From Diabrotica undecimpunctata (lineage: Eukaryota; Arthropoda; Insecta; Coleoptera; Chrysomelidae), in the NCBI RefSeq assembly GCF_040954645.1, contig NC_092809.1:63182141-63246140 (forward strand): DNA of 64,000 nucleotides, read 5' to 3'. Made by a program: the position numbers and the translations under genes. The notes below the pieces were generated by a model. That model did no database searches and was not told where the DNA came from. It worked only from the letters and a program-made list of their open reading frames with translations. Below are positions 49,943 to 60,575 of the stretch, piece after piece; position 1 is the stretch's first letter, and the number at the start of each line of letters is the position of its first letter.

Positions 49943-52900
49943 ATGTCTCGAGGGCAGCGGTTAGTTGAAATAGTGAAACAAAATTCAAAGATAACAGAAG
50001 GTAAGTAATGATTATAATTTTTCTGTATATAATCAAATAATTCAACATAAACTTTATAAACCGAATAACTAAAATGCTCTGTTTTATTGAATTTGTTGAA
50101 TTCTATTCTCAAAGCTATTTTTGTTTATTATTTATGTACAAAATTAAAAAGGAGAAATTATTTAAACTTAACAGTTTATCTGTATAAGACAAGCTATCAT
50201 TGTAACATTCTAATCGTGTTTTTACATAAAAATATTAGTTTTGCACAAGAGTAAATACGTTCCATATAGTAGAGTAAATCGACTGACAAAAATTTATTAT
50301 TTACTTATTTGTCAATAAATTTGTTCTGTCTTAAATTAACTATGCTGTGGCTTTTTAAATGTTGTAATTTTTTAGATATTGGTCAGTAAGAATTTCTCAC
50401 TGTGATTTGTTTTAAATAATTCCCTTGACTTTAGTAGACTGATTTATTTTCTTTTTTTAATAGGTCAGCACTTCGAAGGGCAAAAGTGTAGAATGTAGTC
50501 TGCGGAAAGGAAGGTTGTGGAACAAGAGAGACCGCTGCCTATACTGCAGTTTGGACGTAACAAATTTTTCGAGGCATATTTTTAGAAAACATCCTAAAGA
50601 GAAGAGTGTTTTAAAAATAACCATGTTACCCAAAAGAGATATTGCTAGAAAGCATATGTTAGATCTCCTAAGAAAGCAAAGGAATTTTTCATATTTGCAT
50701 GCAGCCGATACCATTAGACCTGTCCAGAGACCTTCGTCTTTTTTAAATTCTAAACTGTATCAGCAGATTACTTACCCTGTATATACTGCAAAGGTTTATA
50801 TAAACAAAAATCCCTGAAGCGACATGCAAAAAAATGTTATTATAATAAGGAAAACAAAGCAGGAATTAAATATGCAAGTGAAGGCCAAACCATGCTTTCA
50901 TTCACAGAATCTCGAAAGTGATTTTTGGATAAATTAAGATTGAAATCTGAAATTTTTAATTCGATGCAGGCTGATCGAATTTCATTAAATGGAAAGGGAG
51001 ATGTAATAATATGCCAATATGCGGAAGATTACTTAAGAAGGCATAAAAGGCCCCATATAAGAAGTGCTGTTTCAAATTAAATTCGTGAATTAGGCAGATA
51101 TATTGTTAATTCCTCCACAAGATTTGTATGGCATTAATACTATGATAGAAGCACTTAAAGCTGAACATTTCGATAAAGTTGTTGCAGCGTCTCAAATAAT
51201 TTCGGGTTATGATGAAGTTACACATTCCTTTCAAGCGCCTTCTTTAGCACTGCATATGGGAACCACATTGATGGCGGTAGCTGCAGTTGCCAAATCCCTA
51301 CTCTTTAAAAAGGACCCTATTTTACCAGTTCAAAATTATGAAGAAAGTTTAAAAGATGTTAAAAGATTTAATGAACTGGTGGACAAAAACTGGAAATTTT
51401 CTATGGAATCGCTTGCTCTTAAAGATCTCAACGAAAAGTAGTGTCTCAAACCACAAACATTACCAGTAACTCAAGATATTAAATTGTTTAAGGATTATGT
51501 GCAGCAAGTGGCTGAAACCTCTTTGACAAAATTAAATATAAATTAAAATGATGAAAAATCATTTAAAAAATTAACAGAAGCTGCTCTTGCCCTTTTAATT
51601 GTATTGAATAGGAAAAGAGTAGGTGATGTGCAGTACATCAAAATTGAATCCAATGTTAACACCTCCACTAACAGTAATCAGGAAGAGTGTCTAAATATAC
51701 TTAGTGAAAGCGAAATTGCTCTTTCAAAACATTTAAAAAAATTATTACTATTGATAAAGGCAGCAAAGCAGTACCAGTACTTTTTTCTAAAAATATTCAA
51801 AGATATGTGGATAGTTTGCTTTCTGTTAGAAACTCTACAGACATCGTGCCAAAAGATAATCCATTTCTGTTTGGTCTTTCGGGAAGTTCCTCAAAATGGG
51901 CAGATGGCTCCAAAGCTTTAAGAAAATTTGCTGAGAATTGTGGTGCTAAAAATCCTAAAACTCTGACATCGTCAAGATTACGAAAACAAAGTGCCACAGT
52001 GTTGCAGATCTTAAACTTAGATGAAACTGAAATGAAGCAAGTGGCAAGATTCATGAGCCACACAAAAAAAAACGCACGAGGAATTTTACCGGTGAGTGTT
52101 GTACTTAAAATAAAAAAGCTAGGGTACTTATATTGTATATTTCTTTTAAGATTACCTCAGGCTATTTTCCAGACGGCAAAAATAGCAAAATTGCTTTTGA
52201 TGGAGAAGGGCGTTGGTGCTGAAAACAAAGGCAAAACATTAAATAAAATTGATTCGCAACTAGAAATGTGGAACAATCAAGACACACGACTAGAAGAACC
52301 TGATGATATATCTAATATGTATGCATCAGAACCAAATTGTAGTAAAGAAATGGATTCCGATGTGTTGAATAGAGAAGACCACGAACTCGAATCAGATTGG
52401 TCGAAAGATATCTTAGTGGATCCAAACTGCAATGAAGAAAACTATGTCAACGCAAATAGAGATACTAAAGAGGGTAGGTAATATTTTATTATTTGTATTA
52501 CATATTACATATGTTACTATAAGATTATGTTCTAATTTTGCTATGGTATTTAATTTTAATGTTAACAAAAGGAATCGTACATTAATACCTATTACAATTA
52601 GATAACTCGAATTTTTGCAATTTTGAGTGGTCGGCTTTTCACACTTTTTTGTTACTATAACAAAATAACTTCTAAGGCGTTTATAAAATATACTCCTATA
52701 TACTAGAAGTTATTTTGTTGCAGCTAACTATATGAGACAGCTAAAATTCGAGTTACCTATTTGTATTACTTATCAATCGGCGATATGAGTTGATTAGCTT
52801 ACATTTAAAGTTACATAAACCGAAAATCACTTAAATTACTAAAACATGTGAATTGAATTCATAAATTTAAACATTTTTAAGAACTTAAACTAAAACAATC

Positions 52901-53113
52901 TATTTACTAAATTGAAAATAAAGATAATATGTATTTTAATCTCTTAATTATTTTAGGTTTGAACCCTGAAATAATAAAAAATGTTTGCGGCAACAAGAAA
53001 AAAGGGAAAATGCATTACCGGGGGACATGGACTGCAAAACAGAAGTCTGTTATATCTGCATTTTTTAAGAGCCATCTTAAAAGTAAAGTGGCTCCAAAAA
53101 ACAAGAGTGCTTA
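49943..53113 (+). pseudogene. Spliced C2H2 zinc-finger / tyrosine-recombinase-like / Myb-like gene
   Basis: Exon 1 49943-50000 (MSRGQRLVEIVKQNSKITE, donor GTAAGT). Exon 2 from 50464: C2H2 fingers CLYCSLDVTNFSRHIFRKH and CIYCKGLYKQKSLKRHAKKC, then QYAEDYLRRHKRPHIRSAVS, HMGTTLMAVAAVAKSLL, and a recombinase-like end, TSSRLRKQSATVLQILNL then RFMSHTKK and HEEFYR, which supply Arg, His and Tyr. Splicing out 52092-52150 (GTGAGT...TTTTAAG) reads cleanly into RLPQAIFQTAKIAKLLLMEK. A third intron 52474-52956 leads to exon 4, GKMHYRGTWTAKQKSVISAF (Myb/SANT-like), stop at 53113. Damage: TAG after exon 2 start, several frame changes, extra A near 52070, Gly to Ser in the MGH motif. A decayed Crypton-like gene; the family occurs in multiple copies in animals. 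Confidence 0.75.
52092..52150 (+). other. 59-bp GT-AG intron
   Basis: Removing GTGAGT...TTCTTTTAAG restores a conserved reading (FYR|LPQA). Strong evidence of a spliced cellular-type transcript. Confidence 0.85.
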
Positions 53114-53646
53114 AAACTTAAAAATGAGAGACCTGATTTATTTAGAGACAAGACCTGGGTTCAAATTAAAGTTTTCGTTTATAATTTTTATAGAGCGATT
53201 TAACGTTCATCCATCTCTTGAAAATAAATCTTTTTAAAAGTAATACAGCTGCTGTTTATTAATATTATCCTATATACATATATACGAATAAACTATTCAT
53301 TTACAGTGTTAATTCAAAACTCAATTTAACTAGGTACATATTTTACTGTTTACTAGTCTTAATACATAAATATTATGAATCTAATTGGTGTATTTTGAAA
53401 AGTTATAGTAGTTAAAAAAATGACTCTGGTTACTGCTCTTACTGGTACTGGTTACTTCTTTAGCCCTTTTTATTTTACTAATTATTAATATAATAATTAT
53501 TAAATTGTTTATATAATAAGACAATTAAAAAAATCTCTGATTCAAAAACATTTTTTTTTCAAATACAACTAAATTTTGAGTCATTGAGTTAAAATCCCCT
53601 CCCCTTAAAAAAACCCTCCCTACTTTGACCTTCGTCCGGGCTCAAT
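53114..53646. other. AT-rich 3' flank of the recombinase gene
   Basis: AATAAATC at 53223 could be a polyadenylation signal. No other feature. Confidence 0.45.
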
Positions 53647-53660
53647 AAACGAATAAATAT
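53647..53660. repeat. Jockey target-site duplication (left)
   Basis: AAACGAATAAATAT, repeated exactly at 55676-55689. Confidence 0.92.
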
Positions 53661-55675
53661 ATTTTTTTTTTTTTACTAAAGACACAGAAGTGTACTTACA
53701 TTAAAATCTGGTCAGTAAGACCAATTATCAATTTGTTTCTAACTAAAATTACTAATAAGATCTTAAAATTAGGTGTCTACTCACTAGTATCTTTCCTATT
53801 ATTTCTAATAACTAGCATTAAATTTAGCATGCATACTCGCACAACACTTTACTCTGCTTTTCACTCACTCATACCAATTCAAAAGGCTTTGTTCTTTTGA
53901 GCCTTCTCTCTAGGTTCGTATTGTCGAGGAGCTGGATAGCATCGACGTTTACATGATGATGGAGTCGTTGTTCATGGCTCCCTGCAAATTTCTTGATTAT
54001 CTGATTGACGTCTTCCATCTTGAGGTCCCGGTGAAGGTCGTTGTTCCTAACCTACCAAGGCGCATCTACGATGTTCCTCAGTACTTTATTCTGGAATGTC
54101 TGGATTACTTTGATGTTACTAGGCTTGGCACAGCCCCAGAGTTGGCAGCCATAGTTCCATACTGGTCTCAGTATTTGTTTATAGATTAGAAGTTTATTAT
54201 TTATGGATAGAGAGGATTGTCTTCCCATTAACCAATACATTTTCTTGTAGCGGATGCCTAGTTCTTCTCTTTTCTTCTTTACGTGAGCTTTCCAGCGAAG
54301 TTTCGCATCAAGAGTGATCCCCAAGTACTTTGCTGATGTTGCAATAGGCACTTGGACATCATTTATTCTAATAGGAAAATTATTAATTCTCTTATTGGTA
54401 AAATTTATATGGACTGATTTATTCTCATTTAGCTTAATTTTCCATTTTTTGGTCCATTCATGGATTTTATTTATTGAATTTTGTAGTTTTTCTGTAGATT
54501 CTTCGACGGTGTCACTTACCGCTAAGACAGCAGTGTCATCTGCGAAAGTAGCTATGGTGTCGTCTTCTAGTTCAGGTATATCACACGTGTATATTAGATA
54601 TAGGACTGGACCCAATACACTCCCTTGTGGAACACCTGCTTCAATATCCTTGAGATCAGTGTATGCATCTTCTTGTTTAACTCTAAAATGTCTGTTCGCT
54701 AGATATGATTGTAATATATTTGAGTATTGTTTAGGCATGAATGATTTAAGTTTATGTATCAAACCCTTATGCCAGACTTTATCAAACGCCTGTGCCACAT
54801 CTAGGAAGGTTGCAGAACAGACTTTTCTTTTCTCTAATGATCTTTCAATTATAGCAGTTATTCTATGCACTTGGTCAATTGTCGAATGCTTATTTCTAAA
54901 TCCAAATTGATGATCTGGAATTATTTTCTTTTCTTCAATTATTGGCAGGATTCTTCGCAGGAGGAGTTTTTCAAACACCTTGGACATCACAGGTAGGAGT
55001 GATATTGGTCTATATGATGTCACCTCATTGGGGGGTTTCCCAGGCTTTGGTATCATGATCACCTCAGCTATCTTCCATAAATCTGGAACATATTGTAGTC
55101 TAAAGGCAGCATTTATTAAATTTGTTAATTTTACGATAGCTTTTCTTGGTAGATTTTTTAGCAGTCTTCCGGTAATGAGGTCATAACCTGGTGCTTTATT
55201 TGGGTCGATTTGTTCTTTAATTAACTCAGCTACTTCTTTTGGGGAAGTTGGCTTGATATTCCCATCTATTTGCTTTGGTTCAGGCCAATCCTGGTCATCG
55301 TCTTGGTCATCTTGCAACTTAAATGTGTTCTCTAGATGAGTGGCAAATCTCTCTGCCTTCTGCTGATTATTTCTGGCCCAACTACCGTCTTCCAGTTTTA
55401 TTGGAGGAGAATGTAATATTGGCCTTTTAATTCTTTTTGTAGCTTTCCAAAGCGAATACTCTGTGCTGCTGTCATTTGTTAACTCTTCCAGATAAGATTA
55501 ATAGATTCATTCTTAATTTTCTGGATTTCTCTTTTAAGTTGCTGGCTGGCATTGTTTAGGTTAGTTTTGTCTCGAGGGGCTCTCGTTTGCTGCCATTTTC
55601 TTCTTAGTTTTCTTTTTTCTTTTATTAATTCACGAATTTATTTAGGGTAGTTATTCCCTTTAACTTTTGTTTTCA
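53661..55675 (-). mobile_element. 5'-truncated Jockey LINE with 14-bp target duplication
   Basis: A poly-A tail on the minus strand (T-run 53662-53674) marks the 3' end. The 5' end stops in the endonuclease-RT linker at 55675. Both sides carry AAACGAATAAATAT. Standard target-primed insertion into the noncoding part of the recombinase unit. Confidence 0.95.
53870..55660 (-). pseudogene. Jockey reverse transcriptase, nearly intact
   Basis: Linker (KWQQTRAPRDKTNLNNASQQ) with frame breaks, then a long frame from 55317: SPKEVAELIKEQIDPNKAPG, YRPISLLPVMSKVFEKLLLR, PDHQFGFRNKHSTIDQVHRI, SATFLDVAQAFDKVWHKGL (motif A), AGVPQGSVLGPVLYLIY, IATFADDTAVLAVSD (FADD catalytic), KYLGITLDAKLRWKAHV, YGCQLWGCAKPSNIKVIQTF. 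A TAG at 54052-54054 replaces the Tyr expected after APW; the frame then runs on to a normal stop at 53870 (RLKRTKPFELV). Endonuclease and ORF1 missing by truncation. Confidence 0.93.
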
Positions 55676-55689
55676 AAACGAATAAATAT
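55676..55689. repeat. Jockey target-site duplication (right)
   Basis: Exact copy of 53647-53660. Confidence 0.92.
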
Positions 55690-56159
55690 GAAGTCAATTT
55701 GTTTATAAAGCTGTAGCTCGTAAACTATTTGACGTACAGTGTCCAAGTTTAGCAGAAATGAACTACATATATTGAAAAATATTCCCTTGGAATCTCAATA
55801 TAGTATGTGAACAGCATAGTTGGTCCCTTAATTATAAATGATATGCAAAATAGATTTGTGTTAATAACTCTCAATCAAATTGAAAGCGGTTGGGTTTATT
55901 TTATAGGTCTTTTAAAAGCGATTAAAATAAATTTTTAACATTTTTTGTACAGCGAACAATGGAGAAGATATATAAGAAAAATTGTAAACAAATAATACTA
56001 CAAATAAACAATATTCCGATACGACGTCTAGTTCTCGAGATATTTGACAATCGCCTTTCTGGACAGAGCTCTTTAATAATGTAAATATTATTATTCAAAC
56101 CAGAAATAAGCCGAGGGGAGGGAGAGAGCTGACTGTAAAATTCATTTGCGATGTTGCCA
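55690..56159. other. Interior of the TIR unit, noncoding
   Basis: No confident gene; a 95-codon minus-strand frame at 55922-56209 has no recognised family. Confidence 0.4.
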
Positions 56160-56454
56160 AGTTTACCGGATCTCGGGTTGTCTACAAAATGTATATTTAG
56201 CATATACACAACAGATCACTCGCCCTGACCTCTACAGCCAATTTCGTGGAACTACTGCAATATAAAATTCGCCAAAAGGGGTGCAAAATGAGGTCCAGAC
56301 AAAAATCGATTTCCTTGTACCCCCATCATTGTTACATCGAGATATCACTATATACACGTGAATACAAGGTGAGATCCAAAATCGGATCTCGCCTTGCAAA
56401 ATGGATCTCATCTTGTATAGCTTATGATACAAACGGATCTCGCATTGATATGAA

Positions 56455-56458
<4 letters not shown>
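56160..56458. repeat. Right subterminal GCGAGATCC repeats and terminal repeat
   Basis: GGATCTCG and variants at about 56167, 56369 (opposite orientation), 56392, 56403 and 56434, then the terminal repeat ending TGAAGACA at 56458. Confidence 0.75.

Positions 56459-56520
<62 letters not shown>
56459..56520. repeat. (TA)n microsatellite
   Basis: Separates the TIR unit from the next foldback. Confidence 0.95.
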
Positions 56521-56523
<3 letters not shown>

Positions 56524-56589
56524 AACTCTTAAATATTGGGGAAATCTGCAAGAAATACTCTAATGTGTATCAATTGTTTCGCCGAACGT

Positions 56590-56622
56590 TTTCGCCAAAG
56601 AGAATTAATTTGGCTTCTTCAG
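56590..56622 (-). ncRNA. Hammerhead-like motif (left arm)
   Basis: Minus strand: CTGAAGA (56622-56616), stem II GCCAAA/TTTGGC, GAAA (56593-56590). Mirror of the motif at 57644. Confidence 0.55.
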
Positions 56623-57643
56623 GGCTGAAAGAGAATAAATTATAATTAGCTACCATATATTATCTATTAAAACATTATTGATCTTACCGTAACTTAGAAT
56701 TGTAGAGTTAGAATATTAAAAAACTTTGCTAGTAACATAGTGGTGTTTTTTGTTACTATGTGCAAAAAAAGTTTTTTATAAGGATTGAAATGTATGGTAG
56801 CTTTGAACTTGACACGTAAAGGCTTACCCAAGGTTAATCGAAAAACCCAATGTAACTACATTTAAAAGGAGGTAATTCTTTGAATTGTCGGCAATAACTA
56901 AATTTTTGATTTTTAGATAGTTAAAAGTGAGGTTCTGTTTAAGCCAGAACGCAAGCGCTGACAACTTCATTAGTTCGTATGAATCTTTATGTCGTTAAGG
57001 TTCATTGGTAAAAAACGAATGAATTTAAATCCCAGTAAAGGGAAATATTATTTTGATTTTCTTTATTTAATTATATTATATTGTTCATGTATTATTGAAT
57101 CTTATTAAGACGTATCTAAGAAAAGCAAGGGAATGTTATATATTTTTTGTTAATGAAAATTAATTATAAAGGTATGTTAGTTGTTAATGGATATATCAGT
57201 CAAGTTAGTTATCTGTGATATAGTATTGTTCTTGGTATCTGATTTAAGTAACAGGTGGTATATATCGCTTAGATTCTTGATGTCACTCTTAACATTAATG
57301 GAGAAATCCAATGAAAGAGAAATCAAATGAAGTTGTCAGCGCTTGCGTTCTGGCTTAAACAGAACCTCACTTTTAACTATCTAAAAATCAAAAATTTAGT
57401 TATTGCCGACAATTCAAAGAATTACCTCCTTTTAAATGTAGTTACATTGGGTTTTTCGATTAACCTTGGGTAAGCCTTTACGTGTCAAGTTCAAAGCTAC
57501 CATACATTTCAATCCTTATAAAAAACTTTTTTTGCACATAGTAACAAAAAACACCACTATGTTACTAGCAAAGTTACGGTAAGATCAATAATGTTTTAAT
57601 AGATAATATATGGTAGCTAATTATAATTTATTCTCTTTCAGCC

Positions 57644-57676
57644 CTGAAGAAGCCAAATTAATTCTCTTTGGCGAAA
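57644..57676 (+). ncRNA. Hammerhead-like motif (right arm)
   Basis: CTGAAGA fits the CUGANGA core (57644-57650), stem II GCCAAA...TTTGGC (57652-57672), GAAA (57673-57676), then ACGTTCGGCG. Same core blocks as the motif at 21380, with the same ACGTTCG after GAAA. Confidence 0.58.
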
Positions 57677-57745
57677 ACGTTCGGCGAAACAATTGATACA
57701 CATTAGAGTATTTCTTGCAGATTTCCCCAATATTTAAGAGTTTAC

Positions 57746-58349
<604 letters not shown>

Positions 58350-58350
58350 A

Positions 58351-58419
<69 letters not shown>
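58350..58419. repeat. (TA)n tract in a LINE FEMYIY codon stretch
   Basis: On the minus strand the LINE reads DSFEM and enters the tract. The duplicate tract is at 60395-60461. Confidence 0.95.
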
Positions 58420-58422
<3 letters not shown>

Positions 58423-58524
58423 TTCAAAGGAATCTATTTTTTTTGTTTCATAGTCGATTGTGCAACTTTCACAGCCATACAGCAAAACAAAGAAAACGTA
58501 ATATCTGATCATTCGAATTCTAAG
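58420..58524 (-). pseudogene. LINE RT segment, copy A
   Basis: LRIRMIRYYVFFVLLYGCES then YETKKIDSFEM. Continuation of the RT at 63202-64000 across the hAT insertion: the last codons before the target duplication there (RRSDLTLE) join directly in frame to LRIRM here. It ends in (TA)n. Confidence 0.85.
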
Positions 58525-58532
58525 CTCTAGAG

Positions 58533-59991
58533 CAGTGGTCGCCAACCTGTCGATCGCGAGCTACCGGTAGCTCGCGGAGGCAATTCTGATAGCTCTCACA
58601 ACGATTTTAATTTAAAAAATACAAACTGCAAAAATCAGAGAAGCTTCCGAAAATTCCACAAAAAAAAAAACTAATTATCATAATATTAAACATAAACAGC
58701 GGCACGTTGCGGTGAGCGATCTGCCCCTGACGCCGTCAAGCTAGAATCGGCTATTTATAGAACCGACCAGCCGGACCAGCGCGTAAGTGTTCGAGAACGA
58801 TCTGGATTGCTTTGAACGGGATAAATACGCACGGCGCGGCGACATTGCGCTTAGTTTAAAACTGAACGCGTAACCAACGTCCAGCGGTTGGGTTAGTAGA
58901 GAACAACAAAAATAATATTATGGCAAGCAGTTGTAAGAAGGTAAAGACATACCACTTTCATTCGGAATGCGAAGAACAATCTTCAAACAAACTTTTTTAC
59001 AGAAGTTAAAGATAAAAATGTGTGTTTGTTATGTAATACTTCGGTCTCCGTTGCTAAAAAAGGAAATATTGAGAGACATCATAAAACTGTACATTCTAAT
59101 TTTGAAAAATCATTCCCACTACATTCTGCCGCCAGAAAGGAGAAACTGAAACAGTTAAAAAAACAGTTAATTGGACAACAATCAATATTTTTAAGAACAG
59201 TCGACAAAAATAAGGCTGCAACTGAAGCATCGTACCGTGTGTCCTAGATAGTTGCACAAAAAAAGAAACCTTATGAAGACGGGGAAATGATAAAACAGGC
59301 GTTTTTAGAAGCTGCTGATTCGTTATTTGCCAACTTAAGAAATAAAGACGAGAAAGTTTCAGCTATAAAATCTATGCAACTTTCTTCTAATACAGTGATG
59401 AGACGTGTAGAAGTAATGAGCAATGATATTTTTTTACAGTTAAGAACTGACTTAGATAACTGTGTTTATTTTTCACTTAAACTGGATGAATCAACAGATG
59501 TCGTTCACACTGCCCAGATGGCCGTGTTCGTCAGGATGGTTTTTAGTGATTTTACGATTAAAGAAGATCTTTTGAAGTTCATTCCACTGAAAGGACACAC
59601 TACGGGACAGGAGTTGTTTTCTCATTTAACAAATATTATTTCTTCCGAGAAAATTCCAATATCGAAAATGGTAGGCTTGACAACCGATGGCGCTCCAGCT
59701 ATGGTGGGTTGTGATAAGGGTCTGGTGGCGTTATGTCGTAAAGATGAAACTTTTCCGCAATTTCTCTGTTACCACTGCATTATCCATCAGCAAGCATTAT
59801 GTGGAAATTTCCTGAAACTAAACAACGTTATGAAACTGGTGGTAAAAATTGTGAACAAGATTAGAGCTCAAGCGTTACAAAGAAGATTATTCAGAACCTT
59901 GGCCGATGAAGTTGACTGTCAATACTCCTTCACTCTGAAGTCCGATGGTTAAGTAGAGGACGGGTGCTGAAACGTTTTAATGATGTCCTAT
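58533..59991 (+). mobile_element. hAT element, truncated 5' copy (duplication copy A)
   Basis: Starts CAGTGGTCGCCAACCTG after CTCTAGAG and breaks off inside the transposase at the duplication junction. Confidence 0.92.
58920..59989 (+). pseudogene. hAT transposase N-terminal half (copy A)
   Basis: Same protein and same lesions as the copy at 60962, ending after SFTLKSDG at the duplication breakpoint. The zinc finger (CLLCNTSVSVAKKGNIERHH), TAG at 59245-59247 and the frameshift near 59945 are all shared, so the copy was dead before it was duplicated. Confidence 0.9.
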
Positions 59992-60394
59992 TGTCCTATG
60001 TCCTTATATTAGGAGAGTTAGAATAGTTTGGGATTTTGAGTTTTCAATTAATATTGTTTGTACCATTAATTTTGATTGTTCACGTACGGAGAACAAAATT
60101 TTGAGAATCCTTATATGAGATTTGTTTATTGAAAACTTTTGAGTGTGAATTATTTCATTATTTTTATTTCAATATATAGTGTTAGATCATATGTGTTTTT
60201 TATTATTCCGGTATTCTCTGGACCTTACCTTTCACATGTAATAGCATAGATATTGAAGCACGAATTTAACCCTGAGATAAAAGAATTAAAAATTGTGATA
60301 GAGTCATAATCATATCATTTAAATAATTTTAATTAATCAAAAAAATTAATTAGCTAATTATTGCTTGGCGCACCAAGACTTTAAATATCACAAT

Positions 60395-60395
60395 A

Positions 60396-60461
<66 letters not shown>
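60395..60461. repeat. (TA)n tract, copy B
   Basis: Duplicate of 58350-58419 with slightly different length. Confidence 0.95.
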
Positions 60462-60465
<4 letters not shown>

Positions 60466-60567
60466 TTCAAAGGAATCTATTTTTTTTGTTTCATAGTCGA
60501 TTGTGCAACTTTCACAGCCATACAGCAAAACAAAGAAAACGTAATATCTGATCATTCGAATTCTAAG
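60462..60567 (-). pseudogene. LINE RT segment, copy B
   Basis: Duplicate of 58420-58524. Confidence 0.85.
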
Positions 60568-60575
60568 CTCTAGAG

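Larger units (their letters stand above)
49572..56458 (+). mobile_element. Putative TIR DNA transposon carrying a tyrosine-recombinase gene
   Basis: Left tip CGTCTTCATAACAAGGCGAG and right tip (reverse complement) TGTCTTCATATCAATGCGAG; over 25 bp about 22 positions match. Both tips adjoin TA of (TA)n tracts. Copies of (G/C)CGAGATCC stand inside both ends: 49590, 49615, 49750 and 49818 on the left; about 56168, 56371, 56392, 56404 and 56435 on the right. A spliced gene with C2H2 fingers, a tyrosine-recombinase-like domain and a Myb-like tail starts 371 bp from the left tip. A 2-kb Jockey insertion with a clean target duplication accounts for 53661-55675; without it the unit is about 4.9 kb. 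Link between ends and gene is inferred from position. Confidence 0.6.
56521..57745. mobile_element. Long foldback with hammerhead motifs in both arms
   Basis: Arms 56521-56971 and 57326-57745 are reverse complements, nearly identical apart from a ~30-bp extra piece in the left arm (about 56695-56722). Spacer 354 bp. Both outer tips read GTAAACTCTTAAATATTGGG inward. No protein. TA-rich DNA lies on both sides. Similar design to the foldback in the Gypsy gag, with a different sequence. Confidence 0.88.
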
